This document shows, piece after piece, positions 54,927 through 64,000 of a stretch of DNA of 64,000 bases. The notes beneath the pieces were generated by a model that made no database searches, was not told where the DNA came from, and worked only from the letters and a program-made list of their open reading frames with translations. Within the stretch, counting starts at the first letter, position 1. Every line of letters starts with the position of its first letter. The stretch comes from Arthrobacter sp. TPD3018 (lineage in GTDB: Bacteria > Pseudomonadota > Alphaproteobacteria > Sphingomonadales > Sphingomonadaceae), in contig QDFQ01000001.1 in assembly GCA_003075315.1 (NCBI GenBank), forward strand, positions 186,001 through 250,000, given 5' to 3'. Both the position numbers and the translations under genes were made by a program.

Positions 54927-56729
54927 TCACTTCGTCCCCATTTCGCGGCGGACCTTGTCCTCCAGCACCGGCATCGGCAGCGCGCCGCTGTCGAGGACCG
55001 CGGCGTGGAAGGCGCGGGGGTCGAACGATGCGCCCTGCTTGGCCTGCGCTTCCGCCTTCAGCTTCAGGATGGTGAGCTGGCCGATCTTATAGGCGAGCGC
55101 TTGCCCCGGGATGGCGATGTAGCGTTCGACTTCCGCGGTCGCATCCGTCTTTGCCATCGCCGAATGCGTCAGCATGTAATCGATCGCCTGCTCGCGGCTC
55201 CAGCCCTTGGCATGGATACCCGTGTCGACGACGAGGCGCATCGCGCGCAGCATTTCGTCGTTCAGGCCGCCCATCCGCTGGTAGGGATCGGTTTCCATGC
55301 CCAGCGGCTTCCACAGCGTTTCCGCATAGAGCGCCCAACCTTCGACATAGGCGGTATTGCCGCCGAAGCGCATGAAGGCGGGCAGTGCGGCATTTTCCTG
55401 GGCGAGGCTGATCTGGAAGTGGTGGCCCGGCACCGCTTCGTGCAGGAACAGCGTTTCCATGCCCCAGGTGTAGCGCACCGGCAGGTCATAGGTGTTGTAG
55501 TAAAAGATGCCCGGTCGCGTTCCGTCGGGGGTGCCGCCCTGGTAGCTGCCCGCCGCATCGCTCTTGGCGCGGTAATCGGGCACCGGCCGGATTTCGAGCG
55601 GAGTCTTGGGGATCACGCCGAACTGTTCGCGCACGCGGGCGTCGATGCGCTTGCCGATCGCCTCAAAACCTTCGCGCACCGCCTCGGCGCTCGTCGGCTG
55701 GAAGCGCTTTTCGGTGCGGAGATACTCGAAGAAGGCGGGTAGCGTGCCTTTGAAGCCCGCGGCGGTCTTCTGTGCCTCCATTTCGCGCGTGATGCGCGCC
55801 ACTTCGCTTAGGCCCAGTTGGTGGACCTGTTCTGCGGGCAGCGGCAGCGTCGTATTCTGCTCGATGCGATAGGCATAGAGCGCTGCGCCGCCAGGCAAGG
55901 CCGACAGGCCGACGGTTGCGCGCGCCTTGGGCAGATAGTCGGTCTTCAGGAAATCGCGCATGCGCACGTGCGCCGGCGTGATGACGTTGCGAACCTGCGC
56001 GGCATAGGCCGCGGTCAACCGCTGGCGCTCTGCAGCGGAAATGCTGGCGGGGAACATCGTGACCGGCGCGTAGAACACCGATCCTTCGACGCCCTGCGCG
56101 ATCAGTGCGTCGAACTGCGCGATCATATTCTCGACGACCAGCCGCGGCTGGACGACGCCTTTCGCCATGCCTTCGCGGAAGCGGGCGATCGCGCGATCGT
56201 ACAGCGCGGCATAGCCGGCATTGCGCTTCAGATTGTTCTCGTAATCGGTGACCGTTTTGAACGGTGCAGCGCCCTTGCCGCCCGCAAAATCGGGATAGAA
56301 GGTCTGAAAGCCGCTGAAATGATCCATCGGCAGCAGCCGGTCGACTGCCTGGATCGCAGGGGCGTAGCCGCGCAGGTTGATCTCCGCCTGATTGCGGAAC
56401 ACGTCATAGGCGAGTTGGTCGACATGGGTCAGCTTCGACCGGTCGATCGCCTTCAGCGCGGCAAGGTCGGACTCGAGGTTGCGCTTGTCGCGCGCGGTCG
56501 CGGGGTCGCTGATGTAATCGCCGAAGCGATCGGCGTAGCGCAGATCGCCGCGAAAGATCGCGCTGATTGGGTTCAGCGCCAGATCGCGTTCGTCGCTGTC
56601 GTAAAACAGGCGCTTGAGCTTCGTATCTTCGGCGCCGTCGCCGGGTAGCGGGGCGGGCGGCGGCAACGCTTGGCCGAGGGCCGGCGTGGCAACGGAAGCG
56701 AGCAGCAGAGCCGCGGCGAGAAAACGCAT
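54927..56729 (-). CDS. DUF885 family exported metallopeptidase-like protein
   Basis: A 600-residue secreted protein with a signal peptide (MRFLAAALLLASVATPALG). The DUF885 domain is clear: the segment LFLHEAVPGHHFQISLAQ (HExxxGH-like) near 430-445 is a likely metal site, with Glu in NTAYVEGWALYAE downstream. Family members are zinc peptidases of the M1/M32-related kind; some cleave di- or tripeptides. It is convergent with the preceding pseudogene and divergent from the threonine aldolase. Several other peptidases lie in the window. Confidence 0.9.
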   Translation of the reverse strand: MRFLAAALLLASVATPALGQALPPPAPLPGDGAEDTKLKRLFYDSDERDLALNPISAIFRGDLRYADRFGDYISDPATARDKRNLESDLAALKAIDRSKLTHVDQLAYDVFRNQAEINLRGYAPAIQAVDRLLPMDHFSGFQTFYPDFAGGKGAAPFKTVTDYENNLKRNAGYAALYDRAIARFREGMAKGVVQPRLVVENMIAQFDALIAQGVEGSVFYAPVTMFPASISAAERQRLTAAYAAQVRNVITPAHVRMRDFLKTDYLPKARATVGLSALPGGAALYAYRIEQNTTLPLPAEQVHQLGLSEVARITREMEAQKTAAGFKGTLPAFFEYLRTEKRFQPTSAEAVREGFEAIGKRIDARVREQFGVIPKTPLEIRPVPDYRAKSDAAGSYQGGTPDGTRPGIFYYNTYDLPVRYTWGMETLFLHEAVPGHHFQISLAQENAALPAFMRFGGNTAYVEGWALYAETLWKPLGMETDPYQRMGGLNDEMLRAMRLVVDTGIHAKGWSREQAIDYMLTHSAMAKTDATAEVERYIAIPGQALAYKIGQLTILKLKAEAQAKQGASFDPRAFHAAVLDSGALPMPVLEDKVRREMGTK

Positions 56730-56825
56730 CGATAAATCCCCTTCTGCGGCAACGCTTAGCAAGGCCGGGCGGGGATGCGATAGCCATGGTTGACGCTGTA
56801 CCCCCTCGCGCCGCAAGGCAGTGGC

Positions 56826-57827
56826 ATGCGCTTCTTTTCCGACAATGCCGCGACCGTGCACCCTCGCGTGATGGCGGCGATGGCCGACGCCAACCACCTC
56901 GACACCGCTTATGACGGCGATGGCCTGTCGCGCAGCCTTGATGCGCGTCTGTCCGACCTGTTCGGCACGGATGTCGCGGCCTTGTGGGTGCCGACTGGGA
57001 CCGCGGCCAATTGCCTCGCGCTCGCTGCGCTGTGTCCGCCGCATGGGGGGGTGATCTGCCACCGCGACGCGCACATCCAGAACGACGAAGGAGGCGCCCC
57101 CGAATTCTACACCCACGGCGCCAAGCTGTTCCTGGCCGAAGGCGACGGCGCGAAGGTGACGCCTGAGACGATCTCGGCGGTGGCGGATGCTATCCCCAAC
57201 GACGTCCACCGCGTGCAGCCGCATGCGATCTCGATTACCAACGCCACCGAATACGGCCGGGTCTATACGCCGGACGAGGTGTCGGCGATCGGCGCGCTGG
57301 CGAAGCACCGGGGCTTGGGCCTGCACATGGACGGTGCGCGCTTCGCCAATGCGATGGCGACGCTGGGCTGCACGCCTGCCGCGGTGACGTGGGAAGCAGG
57401 CGTGGACGCGTTGAGCTTTGGGTTCGTCAAGAACGGCGCGATGAGCGCGGAACTGCTGGTCTTCTTCCGCCCCGACCTTGCCGATATGACGCGTTATCGC
57501 CGCAAGCGGGCCGGGCTGTTGTTCTCGAAGGGGCGCTATCTCGCTGCGCAGGTGATCGCGATGCTGGAGGACGATCTGTGGCTGGCGAACGCACGCGCTG
57601 CCAATGCCTGCGCCAGCGACCTCGCTGCGGCCGCCGGCAGCCGACTGGTCCATCCGGTCGAAGCGAATGAGGTGTTCCTGCGGGTGATGCCCGAAGAAGC
57701 GGCGGCGCTGCGGGCGCAGGCCTTCGATTTCTACGATTGGTCGCCCGGTGAAATCCGGCTGGTGACGGCGTGGGACAGCGCAGGCGATCATGTCGCGGCA
57801 CTCGCGAAGGCGATCGCGGCGCTGTGA
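56826..57827 (+). CDS. Low-specificity L-threonine aldolase family (PLP enzyme)
   Basis: PLP-dependent cleavage of beta-hydroxy amino acids to glycine and an aldehyde. The 333 residues have RFFSDNAATVHPRVMAAM at the start, the PLP site PTGTAANCLALAALC near 57-71, the catalytic His in CHRDAHIQNDEGGAPE, and the Schiff-base lysine in LSFGFVKNGAMSAE (Lys near 202). The ATG has AAGG upstream. Its stop overlaps the start of the EamA transporter by 4 bp (GTGA), so the two are translated together. An amino acid exporter partner is a plausible reading. Confidence 0.92.
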   Translation: MRFFSDNAATVHPRVMAAMADANHLDTAYDGDGLSRSLDARLSDLFGTDVAALWVPTGTAANCLALAALCPPHGGVICHRDAHIQNDEGGAPEFYTHGAKLFLAEGDGAKVTPETISAVADAIPNDVHRVQPHAISITNATEYGRVYTPDEVSAIGALAKHRGLGLHMDGARFANAMATLGCTPAAVTWEAGVDALSFGFVKNGAMSAELLVFFRPDLADMTRYRRKRAGLLFSKGRYLAAQVIAMLEDDLWLANARAANACASDLAAAAGSRLVHPVEANEVFLRVMPEEAAALRAQAFDFYDWSPGEIRLVTAWDSAGDHVAALAKAIAAL

Positions 57828-58741
57828 CGGAGGGCTCGCCGCCACAATCGACCCGGGCCGCGATCCTGATCCCGTTCGCGATCGTCACGCTGATCTGGGG
57901 ATCGACGTGGCTGGTGATCCGCGATCAATTGGGCGTCGTGCCGCCGAGCTGGTCGGTGACGTATCGCTTCATCGTCGCGGGGATCGCGATGGCGCTGGTC
58001 GCGAAGGTGAAAGGCGAACGGTGGGCGCTCGATACACGCGGCTGGGTGTTCGCCGGTGCGGTCGGGCTGCTGCAATTCTGCCTGAACTTCAACTTCGTCT
58101 ATCGGGCGGAACATTACATCACGTCGGGTCTGGTCGCGGTGGTGTTCGCGATGCTGCTCGTGCCCAATGCGCTGCTGGCGCGCCTCTTTCTCGGCCAGCG
58201 GATGGGGCGGCAGCTGGTCGCCGGGTCCGCCGTGGCGATGACGGGTATCGCGCTGCTGTTCCTCCACGAGGCGCGCACCGGGCCGGCGGGCGCCGCGGCG
58301 ACGCTGGCGGGGATCGGCTTCACCGCCATCGCGATCCTGTCGGCATCCGGTGCCAACGTGTTGCAGGCGACGCCGACCGCGAAACGCTATCCGATGCTGT
58401 CGACACTGGCGGTCGCGATGCTGATCGGGGCGGTGATCGACGGGGCGGTCGCCTGGGCCCTGACCGGGCCGCCGGTGGTCGAGATGCGCCCCGGCTATTG
58501 GGCGGGCATCCTGTATCTGGGGCTATTCGGCTCGGCCTTCGCCTTCCCGCTCTATTACCGCGTGCTGCGCGTGATTGGGCCGGCCAAAGCGGCCTATTCC
58601 AGCGTCATCGTCCCCGTCATGGCGATGCTGCTGTCGACGCTGTTCGAGGATTATCATTGGTCGCCGCTCGCTGCGGCGGGCGCAGGGCTGGCCGGCGTCG
58701 GACTGGTCATCGCCTTGAGTGCGCGCAGGCCCAACCGGTAA
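57824..58741 (+). CDS. EamA/DMT-family transporter
   Basis: A 305-residue ten-helix transporter of the drug/metabolite superfamily. The first EamA half starts LIPFAIVTLIWGSTWLVI, and the second half begins near 160 (AGIGFTAIAILSASGANVLQ). The GTG start overlaps the threonine aldolase stop. Amino acid or metabolite export fits the coupling with an aldolase. The last 88 bp overlap the end of the convergent epimerase gene on the other strand. Substrate is unknown. Confidence 0.87.
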   Translation: MTEGSPPQSTRAAILIPFAIVTLIWGSTWLVIRDQLGVVPPSWSVTYRFIVAGIAMALVAKVKGERWALDTRGWVFAGAVGLLQFCLNFNFVYRAEHYITSGLVAVVFAMLLVPNALLARLFLGQRMGRQLVAGSAVAMTGIALLFLHEARTGPAGAAATLAGIGFTAIAILSASGANVLQATPTAKRYPMLSTLAVAMLIGAVIDGAVAWALTGPPVVEMRPGYWAGILYLGLFGSAFAFPLYYRVLRVIGPAKAAYSSVIVPVMAMLLSTLFEDYHWSPLAAAGAGLAGVGLVIALSARRPNR

Positions 58742-59469
58742 TCCGGATAGGCCGGGCGCCAGCCGAGCAGGCGTTTGGCCTTGCCGTTCGCGACGCGGCG
58801 GTTTTCGGCGTAAAAGGCGCGCGCCATCGGCGAGAGCGTTTCCTGCGCGACGATCGGTGGCGGCGGCAGCCGGAGCAGGCCGGCGGCGAAGGCGACCACG
58901 TCGTCCTGCGGGCAGGGGTGATCGTCGGCGAGATTATAGGCGCCCGGCGGGGCGTGCCGGGCGGCAAGGACGCCGGTGACGATATCGTCGACATGGACGC
59001 GGCTGAACACCTGCGCGGGCAAGCCGACGCGATGGGCGCGACCCTCCGCCACGCGCTCCAGCGGCGAGCGGCCGGGGCCGTAGATGCCGGGCAGGCGAAA
59101 GACATGGGCGCCGCGGGACAGCCAGGCGGCATCGGCAGCGGTACGGGCCGAGCGGCGGCCGGTGCCGGTGGGGGTGGTTTCGTCCACCCAGGCGCCGCCC
59201 GCGTCGCCATAGACGCCGGTCGAGGACAGATAGCCGAGCCAGCGGTCGTGCAGCGCGTCGCCATAGCGGGCGAGGACGGGGTCGGCGTCCCCTTCCGGCG
59301 GCACCGAGGACAGGATGTGGCTGGCGGTGGCCAGCGCGCTGCGGACGGCGGGTTCGTCGTCGAAGCGGAGCGTGCCGTTCCGGCCGTCGCGGGTGGTGCC
59401 GATGGTTGCGTCTGGCCAGGCGGCGGCGATGCGGGCGGCGGTGTAGCCGAGGCCGAAGATCAGGAGCAT
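58654..59469 (-). CDS. NAD(P)-dependent epimerase/dehydratase-like (SDR) protein
   Basis: A 271-residue extended short-chain dehydrogenase-like protein resembling YeeZ. The N-terminal Rossmann loop is LLIFGLGYTAARIAAAW (about 2-18), and YLSSTGVYGDAGGAWVDE carries the SYK-like part. The segment RVHVDDIVTGVLAARHAPPG is a typical epimerase helix. The last about 30 residues (from LRALKAMTSPTPASP) fall in the 88 bp overlap with the EamA gene and are Ala/Pro/Thr-rich, so the real stop may differ in function. Substrate is unknown. Confidence 0.82.
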   Translation of the reverse strand: MLLIFGLGYTAARIAAAWPDATIGTTRDGRNGTLRFDDEPAVRSALATASHILSSVPPEGDADPVLARYGDALHDRWLGYLSSTGVYGDAGGAWVDETTPTGTGRRSARTAADAAWLSRGAHVFRLPGIYGPGRSPLERVAEGRAHRVGLPAQVFSRVHVDDIVTGVLAARHAPPGAYNLADDHPCPQDDVVAFAAGLLRLPPPPIVAQETLSPMARAFYAENRRVANGKAKRLLGWRPAYPDYRLGLRALKAMTSPTPASPAPAAASGDQ

Positions 59470-59488
59470 GGGGTTTCCCCGAATGCTC

Positions 59489-59596
59489 CGTCACCCCGGA
59501 CTCGTTCCGGGGTCCACTCTGCGGCTAGGGGGACGGCTGGCACCGCTTGCCGTTCCCTTGCGGCCCGGTGGACCCCGGAACGAGTCCGGGGTGACA
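59489..59596. repeat. Twin-hairpin intergenic repeat, family B (long form)
   Basis: CGTCACCCCGGACTCGTTCC at the left and CCCCGGAACGAGTCCGGGG with GTGAC at the right. It lies between the epimerase start and the M28 peptidase stop (both minus strand). Confidence 0.85.
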
Positions 59597-59611
59597 AGAA
59601 GGAGGGAGCGC

Positions 59612-61285
59612 TCACTTCGCCATCGGACCGTTGTAGGTGGTGCCGAAATAATCGCCTTTGTTCCAGGTCGGGCGCTGCGGTGCGTCGGCGACGGCGCGGG
59701 CGATGGCGTAATTGGTCGAGACGAAGCGGACGCCCTGATCCCACAGGATAGGCTGGCTGAGATCGTCGCAGGGACGATGGTAGCAGCGGCTGAGGAAATC
59801 CTCGAACGGCTTGGCGCCGGCGCCCTTGACCCCCGGCCACAGGAAGAGCGAGGGAATGCCCTTCTTGACGAAGTTGAAATGGTCCGAACGGGTGAAGAAC
59901 CCCTGCTCGGGCATCGGATCGGGCGACAGGCCGATCCCGATCGCGTTCACCGCCTTGGTCACGATCGGGCCGAGGCTGGAGCGGTCGGCACCGAAGGCGA
60001 TCATGTCTTCGAACGTGTAGAGCAGCACCGGCATGTCGAGGTTGATATCGGCGACGATTGTCTGGAGCGGCACAGTCGGATGGTCGACGAAATAGCTCGA
60101 TCCGATCAGCCCTTTCTCCTCGCCCGTCACGGCGAGGAACATGACGGTGCGGCGGGGCTTTGTCGGCGCCGTGGCAAAGCGTTTGGCCTCTTCGATCAGG
60201 CTGGCGATGCCGATCGCATTGTCGAGCGCGCCGTTGTTGATCCGGTCGCGGCCGGGCGCATCGTCGGGGCGGGCGGGCGAGACGCCGATATGGTCGAGGT
60301 GCGCCGACAGGATGACGACCTCCTTGCCGACCGTAGGGTCGCTGCCGGGCACGATGCCGATGACGTTGCTGCTGGCGGCGGGGGTGAAGCTGGTCCGCGT
60401 CGTTGCGGCGAGCGTGCCCGTGAGCGCGACAGGCGTGTAGGTCGGATCGGCGCGCTGCGCTTCGGCGACGATCGCGGACCAGGGCGTCGCGGCGCCCTCG
60501 AACAGCGTCGCGGCGGCAGCCTGGCTCAGCGTGCCGAGCACCGGGGTGGTCGGGGCAGCGCTGGTGCCGGTGCCGTCGGGCTTGGCCCAGGTGGTTTTGG
60601 GTGAGGCATAGCCGCCGACCAGCGCTGCGAACGGGCGCTGGCGCGGACCTGCTCGTGGAGCATCCAGCATGACGATGCCGACCGCACCGCGCGCCGCCGC
60701 GATCTGCGCCTTGGTGGCGGCAGAGCCGAAATAGGCGCGCTCTTCGCCGGGGAAACGCGTCGGCGATCCGGCGAAGATCGCGACGATCTTGCCGCGCACA
60801 TCCATGCCCCGATAGTCGTCGACGCCGAATTGCGGCGCGACGATGCCGCGGCCGGCGAAGACAACCGGCGCCGTAACGCTGGTGTCGGCGCGCGCCGGGT
60901 TGGGGCTGGGGATATAATCGGTGCCGAAGACGAGCGGCCGGGTGCGGCCCGCCGCGTTGATCCAGCGCATCGTGCCTTCGCTCGCCGCCTTGTAGATCGT
61001 CAGCGGCACGTGTTGCAGGTAGCTGCCGGCATCGCCCGCCGGGCGCAGGCCCGCCGCCTGGAACTGCGCCGCGACATAGTGCGCCGCGACGTCGTAATCC
61101 GGCGTGCCCGCCTCGCGCCCGCGCAGGGCATCGGAGGCGAGGAACATCACGTGCGCACGCATTGCGGCCTGATCGGCCGGCAGGACGGCTGCGGTATCGG
61201 CAGCGGCTGTTTTGGCCGGGCCGGTCTGGGCGGAAGCGGACGCGACGAGGGTCAGCGCGGCAAGCGCGCCGGGAATACGGATCAT
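59612..61285 (-). CDS. M28-family exported metallopeptidase
   Basis: A 557-residue exported peptidase. The signal peptide (about 1-19, GALAALTLVASASAQ) precedes a PA-type inserted domain near 130-270 and the M28 catalytic part. Zinc ligands are visible: VILSAHLDHIG (His and Asp), NNGALDNAIG (Asp), LAVTGEEKGLIG (Glu-Glu), VADINLDMP and the His in RSDHFNF. Such enzymes are aminopeptidases or glutaminyl cyclase relatives. The ATG gives the signal peptide. It is upstream of the epimerase and divergent from pepN. Confidence 0.92.
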   Translation of the reverse strand: MIRIPGALAALTLVASASAQTGPAKTAAADTAAVLPADQAAMRAHVMFLASDALRGREAGTPDYDVAAHYVAAQFQAAGLRPAGDAGSYLQHVPLTIYKAASEGTMRWINAAGRTRPLVFGTDYIPSPNPARADTSVTAPVVFAGRGIVAPQFGVDDYRGMDVRGKIVAIFAGSPTRFPGEERAYFGSAATKAQIAAARGAVGIVMLDAPRAGPRQRPFAALVGGYASPKTTWAKPDGTGTSAAPTTPVLGTLSQAAAATLFEGAATPWSAIVAEAQRADPTYTPVALTGTLAATTRTSFTPAASSNVIGIVPGSDPTVGKEVVILSAHLDHIGVSPARPDDAPGRDRINNGALDNAIGIASLIEEAKRFATAPTKPRRTVMFLAVTGEEKGLIGSSYFVDHPTVPLQTIVADINLDMPVLLYTFEDMIAFGADRSSLGPIVTKAVNAIGIGLSPDPMPEQGFFTRSDHFNFVKKGIPSLFLWPGVKGAGAKPFEDFLSRCYHRPCDDLSQPILWDQGVRFVSTNYAIARAVADAPQRPTWNKGDYFGTTYNGPMAK

Positions 61286-61404
61286 GCTGGAAAGTCCCGA
61301 CTATCGATCGTGCCAGCGTAACGGCACTGCTGCGGGTGGCAAGATACCGGAAAAGGCCGCAAGCGATGGCTGGCAGGGGGCGTGGGGGCTCCTATAAAGG
61401 AGTC

Positions 61405-64000
61405 ATGCTCGACGTTTCCAACAGCATCGCCCAGCCCGCCGTCTCTGCGCCCGCCACGGCGATCAGTCGGCATGACTACCGGCCGCCGGCGTGGCTGGTG
61501 CCTGAAACACGGCTGGTGTTCGATCTGGATGCCGCCGCGACGCGGGTGACGGCGACGCTGTCGGTAACCCGCAATCCCGATGGCGGTGCGGGCCAGCCGC
61601 TGCGGCTGGACGGAGCGGGGCAGGAGCCGCTTGCGGTACGCGTCGACGGTGTCGCGGTGAACGACTGGCGGATCGAGGGCGAGCAACTGGTCGTCCCGCT
61701 GACTGGCGACGCGCATACGGTCGAGACCGAGGTGGAAATCGCGCCCGAGCGCAACACGCAGTTGATGGGTCTGTACGCCAGCGGCGGCATCCTGTGTACG
61801 CAATGCGAGGCGGAAGGCTTTCGCCGGATTACCTATTTCCCCGACCGGCCCGACGTGCTCAGCCGCTACAGCGTGCGGCTGGTGGCGGACAAGGCGCGCT
61901 ATCCGGTGCTGCTCGCCAATGGCGATCCCGTCGATAGCGGCGATCTGGGGGATGGGCGGCATTGGGCCGAGTGGAACGATCCCTTTCCCAAACCCAGCTA
62001 TCTGTTCGCGATCGTCGCGGGCGATCTGGCGGTCAATCGCGGCAGCTTCGTCACGCAGTCGGGCCGCGAGGTTGCCTTGGGCATCTGGGTCCGCGCGGCC
62101 GATATCGACAAGACGCATCATGCGCTGCACGCGCTGAAGCTGTCGATGGCGTGGGACGAGCGCGTCTATGGCCGCGAATACGACCTCGACGTGTTCAACA
62201 TCGTCGCGGTCGACGATTTCAACTTTGGCGCGATGGAGAACAAGGGGCTGAACATCTTCAACAGCCGCTACATCCTCGCCGATCCCGACACGGCCACCGA
62301 TTACGATTACGACGCGATCGCCGCGGTGGTGGCGCACGAATATTTCCACAACTGGTCGGGCAATCGCATCACCTGCCGCGACTGGTTCCAGCTGAGCCTG
62401 AAGGAAGGCTTCACCGTCTATCGCGACCAGGGCTTTTCGGCGGACCAGGGATCGGCGGCGGTCAAGCGGATCGAGGACGTGCGGGGCCTGCGCGCGGCGC
62501 AATTCCCGGAGGATGCCGGCCCGCTCGCACATCCGGTGCGCCCCGAAAGCTATCTGGAGATCAGCAACTTCTACACGGCGACCATCTATAACAAGGGCGC
62601 CGAGCTGATCCGCATGATGGCGACGATCCTGGGCCCCAAGGCGTTCCGCGCCGCGACCGACCTGTACTTCAGCCGTTTCGACGGGACGGCGGCGACGTGC
62701 GAGGATTTCGTCGCCTGCATGGAAGAGGCGAGCGGCATCGACCTCGCCCAATTCCGCTTGTGGTACAGCCAGGCGGGCACGCCGCGCGTCGCCGCCAGCC
62801 TGGGCCATGAGGCGGGCGAGGGCCGCGCGACGCTGCGCCTCGCCCAGCACGTCCCCGCAACGCCGGGTCAGGATGCCAAGCAGCCGATGGTGCTGCCGCT
62901 GAAGATCCGGCTGTTCGGCGCCGAGACGGGGCGGCCGATCGGGCCGGAGCGGCTGGTACTGCTCGACGAGGCGGCGAGCACGATCGTGTTCGACGGCGTC
63001 ACCGAACGGCCCGTTTTGTCGATCAACCGCGGCTTTTCGGCGCCGGTGATCGTCGAAAGCGATCGCAGCGCCGCCGACCTCGCCTTCCTCAGCGGGCACG
63101 ACGACGATCCGTTCGCCCGCTACGAGGCCATGCAGCAGCTGATGCTCGACACATTGGTGGCGGGCGCGGTCGAGGGGCAGGCGGACCATGGTGCGGTGAT
63201 CGCTGCGGTCGCCGATACGCTGGGCAATCGCGATCTCGATCCCGCCTTCATCGCCGAAGCGGTGCTGCTGCCGTCCGAAAGCTTCATCGGCGACCAGCTG
63301 GCGCTCGTCGATCCCGATGCGATCTTCGCGGCGCGCGAAAGCCTGCGCCGGGCGCTCGGCACCGAGCTCGCCGATTTGTGGCGGCATGCCTATGAGGCGG
63401 GTCCGCGCGATGCCTATGCCCATACGCCGGTCGCCAAGGGACTGCGCCGGCTGCGCAATGTGGCGCTGGGCTATATCGCCGCAAGCGGTGCGGGGGATGC
63501 GGCGAGCCTTGCCTTCCGCCAGTTCGAGCGCGCCGACAATATGACCGATCGGCAGGGCGCGCTGACGACGCTGGCGAGCGGCTATTCCGACGAGCGGGAA
63601 GCGGCGCTCGACATCTTCTACAATCGCTATGCCGGCAACAGCCTGGTCATCGACAAATGGTTCCAGACGCAGGCGCTCGCGGCGCGTGACGATACCGGGC
63701 GGCTGGTCGAGGATCTGGCGCGGCACCCCGACTTCACGCTCGCTAACCCCAATCGCGCCCGCTCGCTGATCGGGGCGTTCGGGGCAAACCAGCGCGCGTT
63801 CAACGCGGCGGACGGTTCGGGATATCGCTTCCTCGCCGAACAGCTGATCCAGCTCGACAAGCTGAACCCGCAGACCGCGGCGAAGCTGTTGCCGCCGCTG
63901 GGTCGCTGGCGCCGCTTCGATTCGACCCGGTCTGCGGCGATGCGTGCCGCGCTGGAGCGGATCGTCGCGGTTCCCGGCCTGTCGCGCGACCTGTTCGAAC
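61405..64000 (+). CDS. pepN: Aminopeptidase N (3' end cut by window edge)
   Basis: Zinc aminopeptidase of family M1 with broad specificity. The 865 visible residues include the substrate-recognition motif GAMEN at 275-279, the zinc motif HEYFHNWSG with H311, E312 and H315, and the third ligand E334 in SLKEGFTVYRDQ. The N-terminal beta domain spans about 20-220 and the C-terminal armadillo-like domain from about 560. AAAGGAG stands just upstream of the ATG. It is divergent from the M28 gene. The E. coli-type length (about 870) means only a few residues are missing. Confidence 0.96.
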   Translation, partial: MLDVSNSIAQPAVSAPATAISRHDYRPPAWLVPETRLVFDLDAAATRVTATLSVTRNPDGGAGQPLRLDGAGQEPLAVRVDGVAVNDWRIEGEQLVVPLTGDAHTVETEVEIAPERNTQLMGLYASGGILCTQCEAEGFRRITYFPDRPDVLSRYSVRLVADKARYPVLLANGDPVDSGDLGDGRHWAEWNDPFPKPSYLFAIVAGDLAVNRGSFVTQSGREVALGIWVRAADIDKTHHALHALKLSMAWDERVYGREYDLDVFNIVAVDDFNFGAMENKGLNIFNSRYILADPDTATDYDYDAIAAVVAHEYFHNWSGNRITCRDWFQLSLKEGFTVYRDQGFSADQGSAAVKRIEDVRGLRAAQFPEDAGPLAHPVRPESYLEISNFYTATIYNKGAELIRMMATILGPKAFRAATDLYFSRFDGTAATCEDFVACMEEASGIDLAQFRLWYSQAGTPRVAASLGHEAGEGRATLRLAQHVPATPGQDAKQPMVLPLKIRLFGAETGRPIGPERLVLLDEAASTIVFDGVTERPVLSINRGFSAPVIVESDRSAADLAFLSGHDDDPFARYEAMQQLMLDTLVAGAVEGQADHGAVIAAVADTLGNRDLDPAFIAEAVLLPSESFIGDQLALVDPDAIFAARESLRRALGTELADLWRHAYEAGPRDAYAHTPVAKGLRRLRNVALGYIAASGAGDAASLAFRQFERADNMTDRQGALTTLASGYSDEREAALDIFYNRYAGNSLVIDKWFQTQALAARDDTGRLVEDLARHPDFTLANPNRARSLIGAFGANQRAFNAADGSGYRFLAEQLIQLDKLNPQTAAKLLPPLGRWRRFDSTRSAAMRAALERIVAVPGLSRDLFE

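Noticed and set aside
57846..58267. Minus-strand frames under the EamA transporter and the long 5' extension of the DUF885 frame
   Set aside because: They are antisense to the threonine aldolase and transporter genes; the DUF885 signal peptide at 56729 marks the true start.

Overview
The window looks like a stretch of chromosome from a Sphingomonas-like alphaproteobacterium (order Sphingomonadales). The grounds are high GC content, strong GC bias at codon third positions, an alphaproteobacterial gene set (GapR/DUF2312, DUF1244, DUF1176 and HIG1-domain proteins, PtsP, a TolB-less cpoB-tilS-ftsH block), a GntR/LacI-type operator next to a GH43 glycosidase, and many short palindromic intergenic repeats of types I associate with sphingomonads. 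I see no prophage, integrase, transposase, CRISPR array or rRNA. There is one tRNA gene (Thr, GGT). The species call is inference.

Layout. 0-7 kb, minus strand: ptsP, rodZ-like gene, cpoB, tilS and ftsH (cut by the left edge). 7-11.3 kb, minus: yebC, ruvC, ruvA, a parDE-type toxin-antitoxin pair, ruvB, then upstream a DUF1003 membrane protein. 11.4-16 kb: a HerA-like ATPase, several small conserved proteins (NTF2-like, DUF1294, GapR, DUF1244) and pyruvate kinase. 16-20.3 kb: a membrane-glycan cluster (GtrB-like glycosyltransferase, methyltransferase, GtrA flippase, GT-C-like membrane protein). 20.3-25.5 kb: dicarboxylate-type symporter, GH43 glycosidase with a LacI-type operator, two Crp/Fnr regulators with a small protein between them, tRNA-Thr. 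25.6-35.3 kb: aminopeptidase P, DUF808, an S9 oligopeptidase with DedA and thioesterase genes, a GIY-YIG gene between repeats, and ppc. 35.5-45 kb: EF-hand lipoprotein, HNH nuclease, gluQRS, HIG1 protein, PduO adenosyltransferase, a repeat-rich gap, two transporters, 3-hydroxyacyl-CoA dehydrogenase, CPBP protease, DUF1176. 45-51.6 kb: ergothioneine operon egtB-egtD, queuosine-precursor transporter, argB, and the coupled set yggT-DUF167-folD-marC. 51.6-64 kb: FMN reductase, penicillin-binding protein 1, a decayed hydrolase gene, DUF885 peptidase, threonine aldolase with an EamA transporter, an epimerase, an M28 peptidase and pepN (cut by the right edge).

How the parts work together. Most of the window is housekeeping: proteolysis and tRNA modification (FtsH, TilS), cell shape and division (RodZ, CpoB, PBP1), Holliday-junction processing (RuvABC), anaplerosis and glycolysis end-point (Ppc, Pyk), one-carbon metabolism (FolD), arginine (ArgB) and thiol antioxidant synthesis (EgtBD). 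Peptide breakdown is heavily represented (aminopeptidase P, S9, DUF885, M28, PepN). The most unusual items are the toxin-antitoxin pair set inside the ruv operon so that ruvB starts on a TTG overlapping the toxin stop codon, the families of twin-hairpin repeats that occupy most intergenic gaps, the orphan HerA ATPase with an added C-terminal region, and a frame-broken hydrolase remnant. I did not find a convincing wholly new system.
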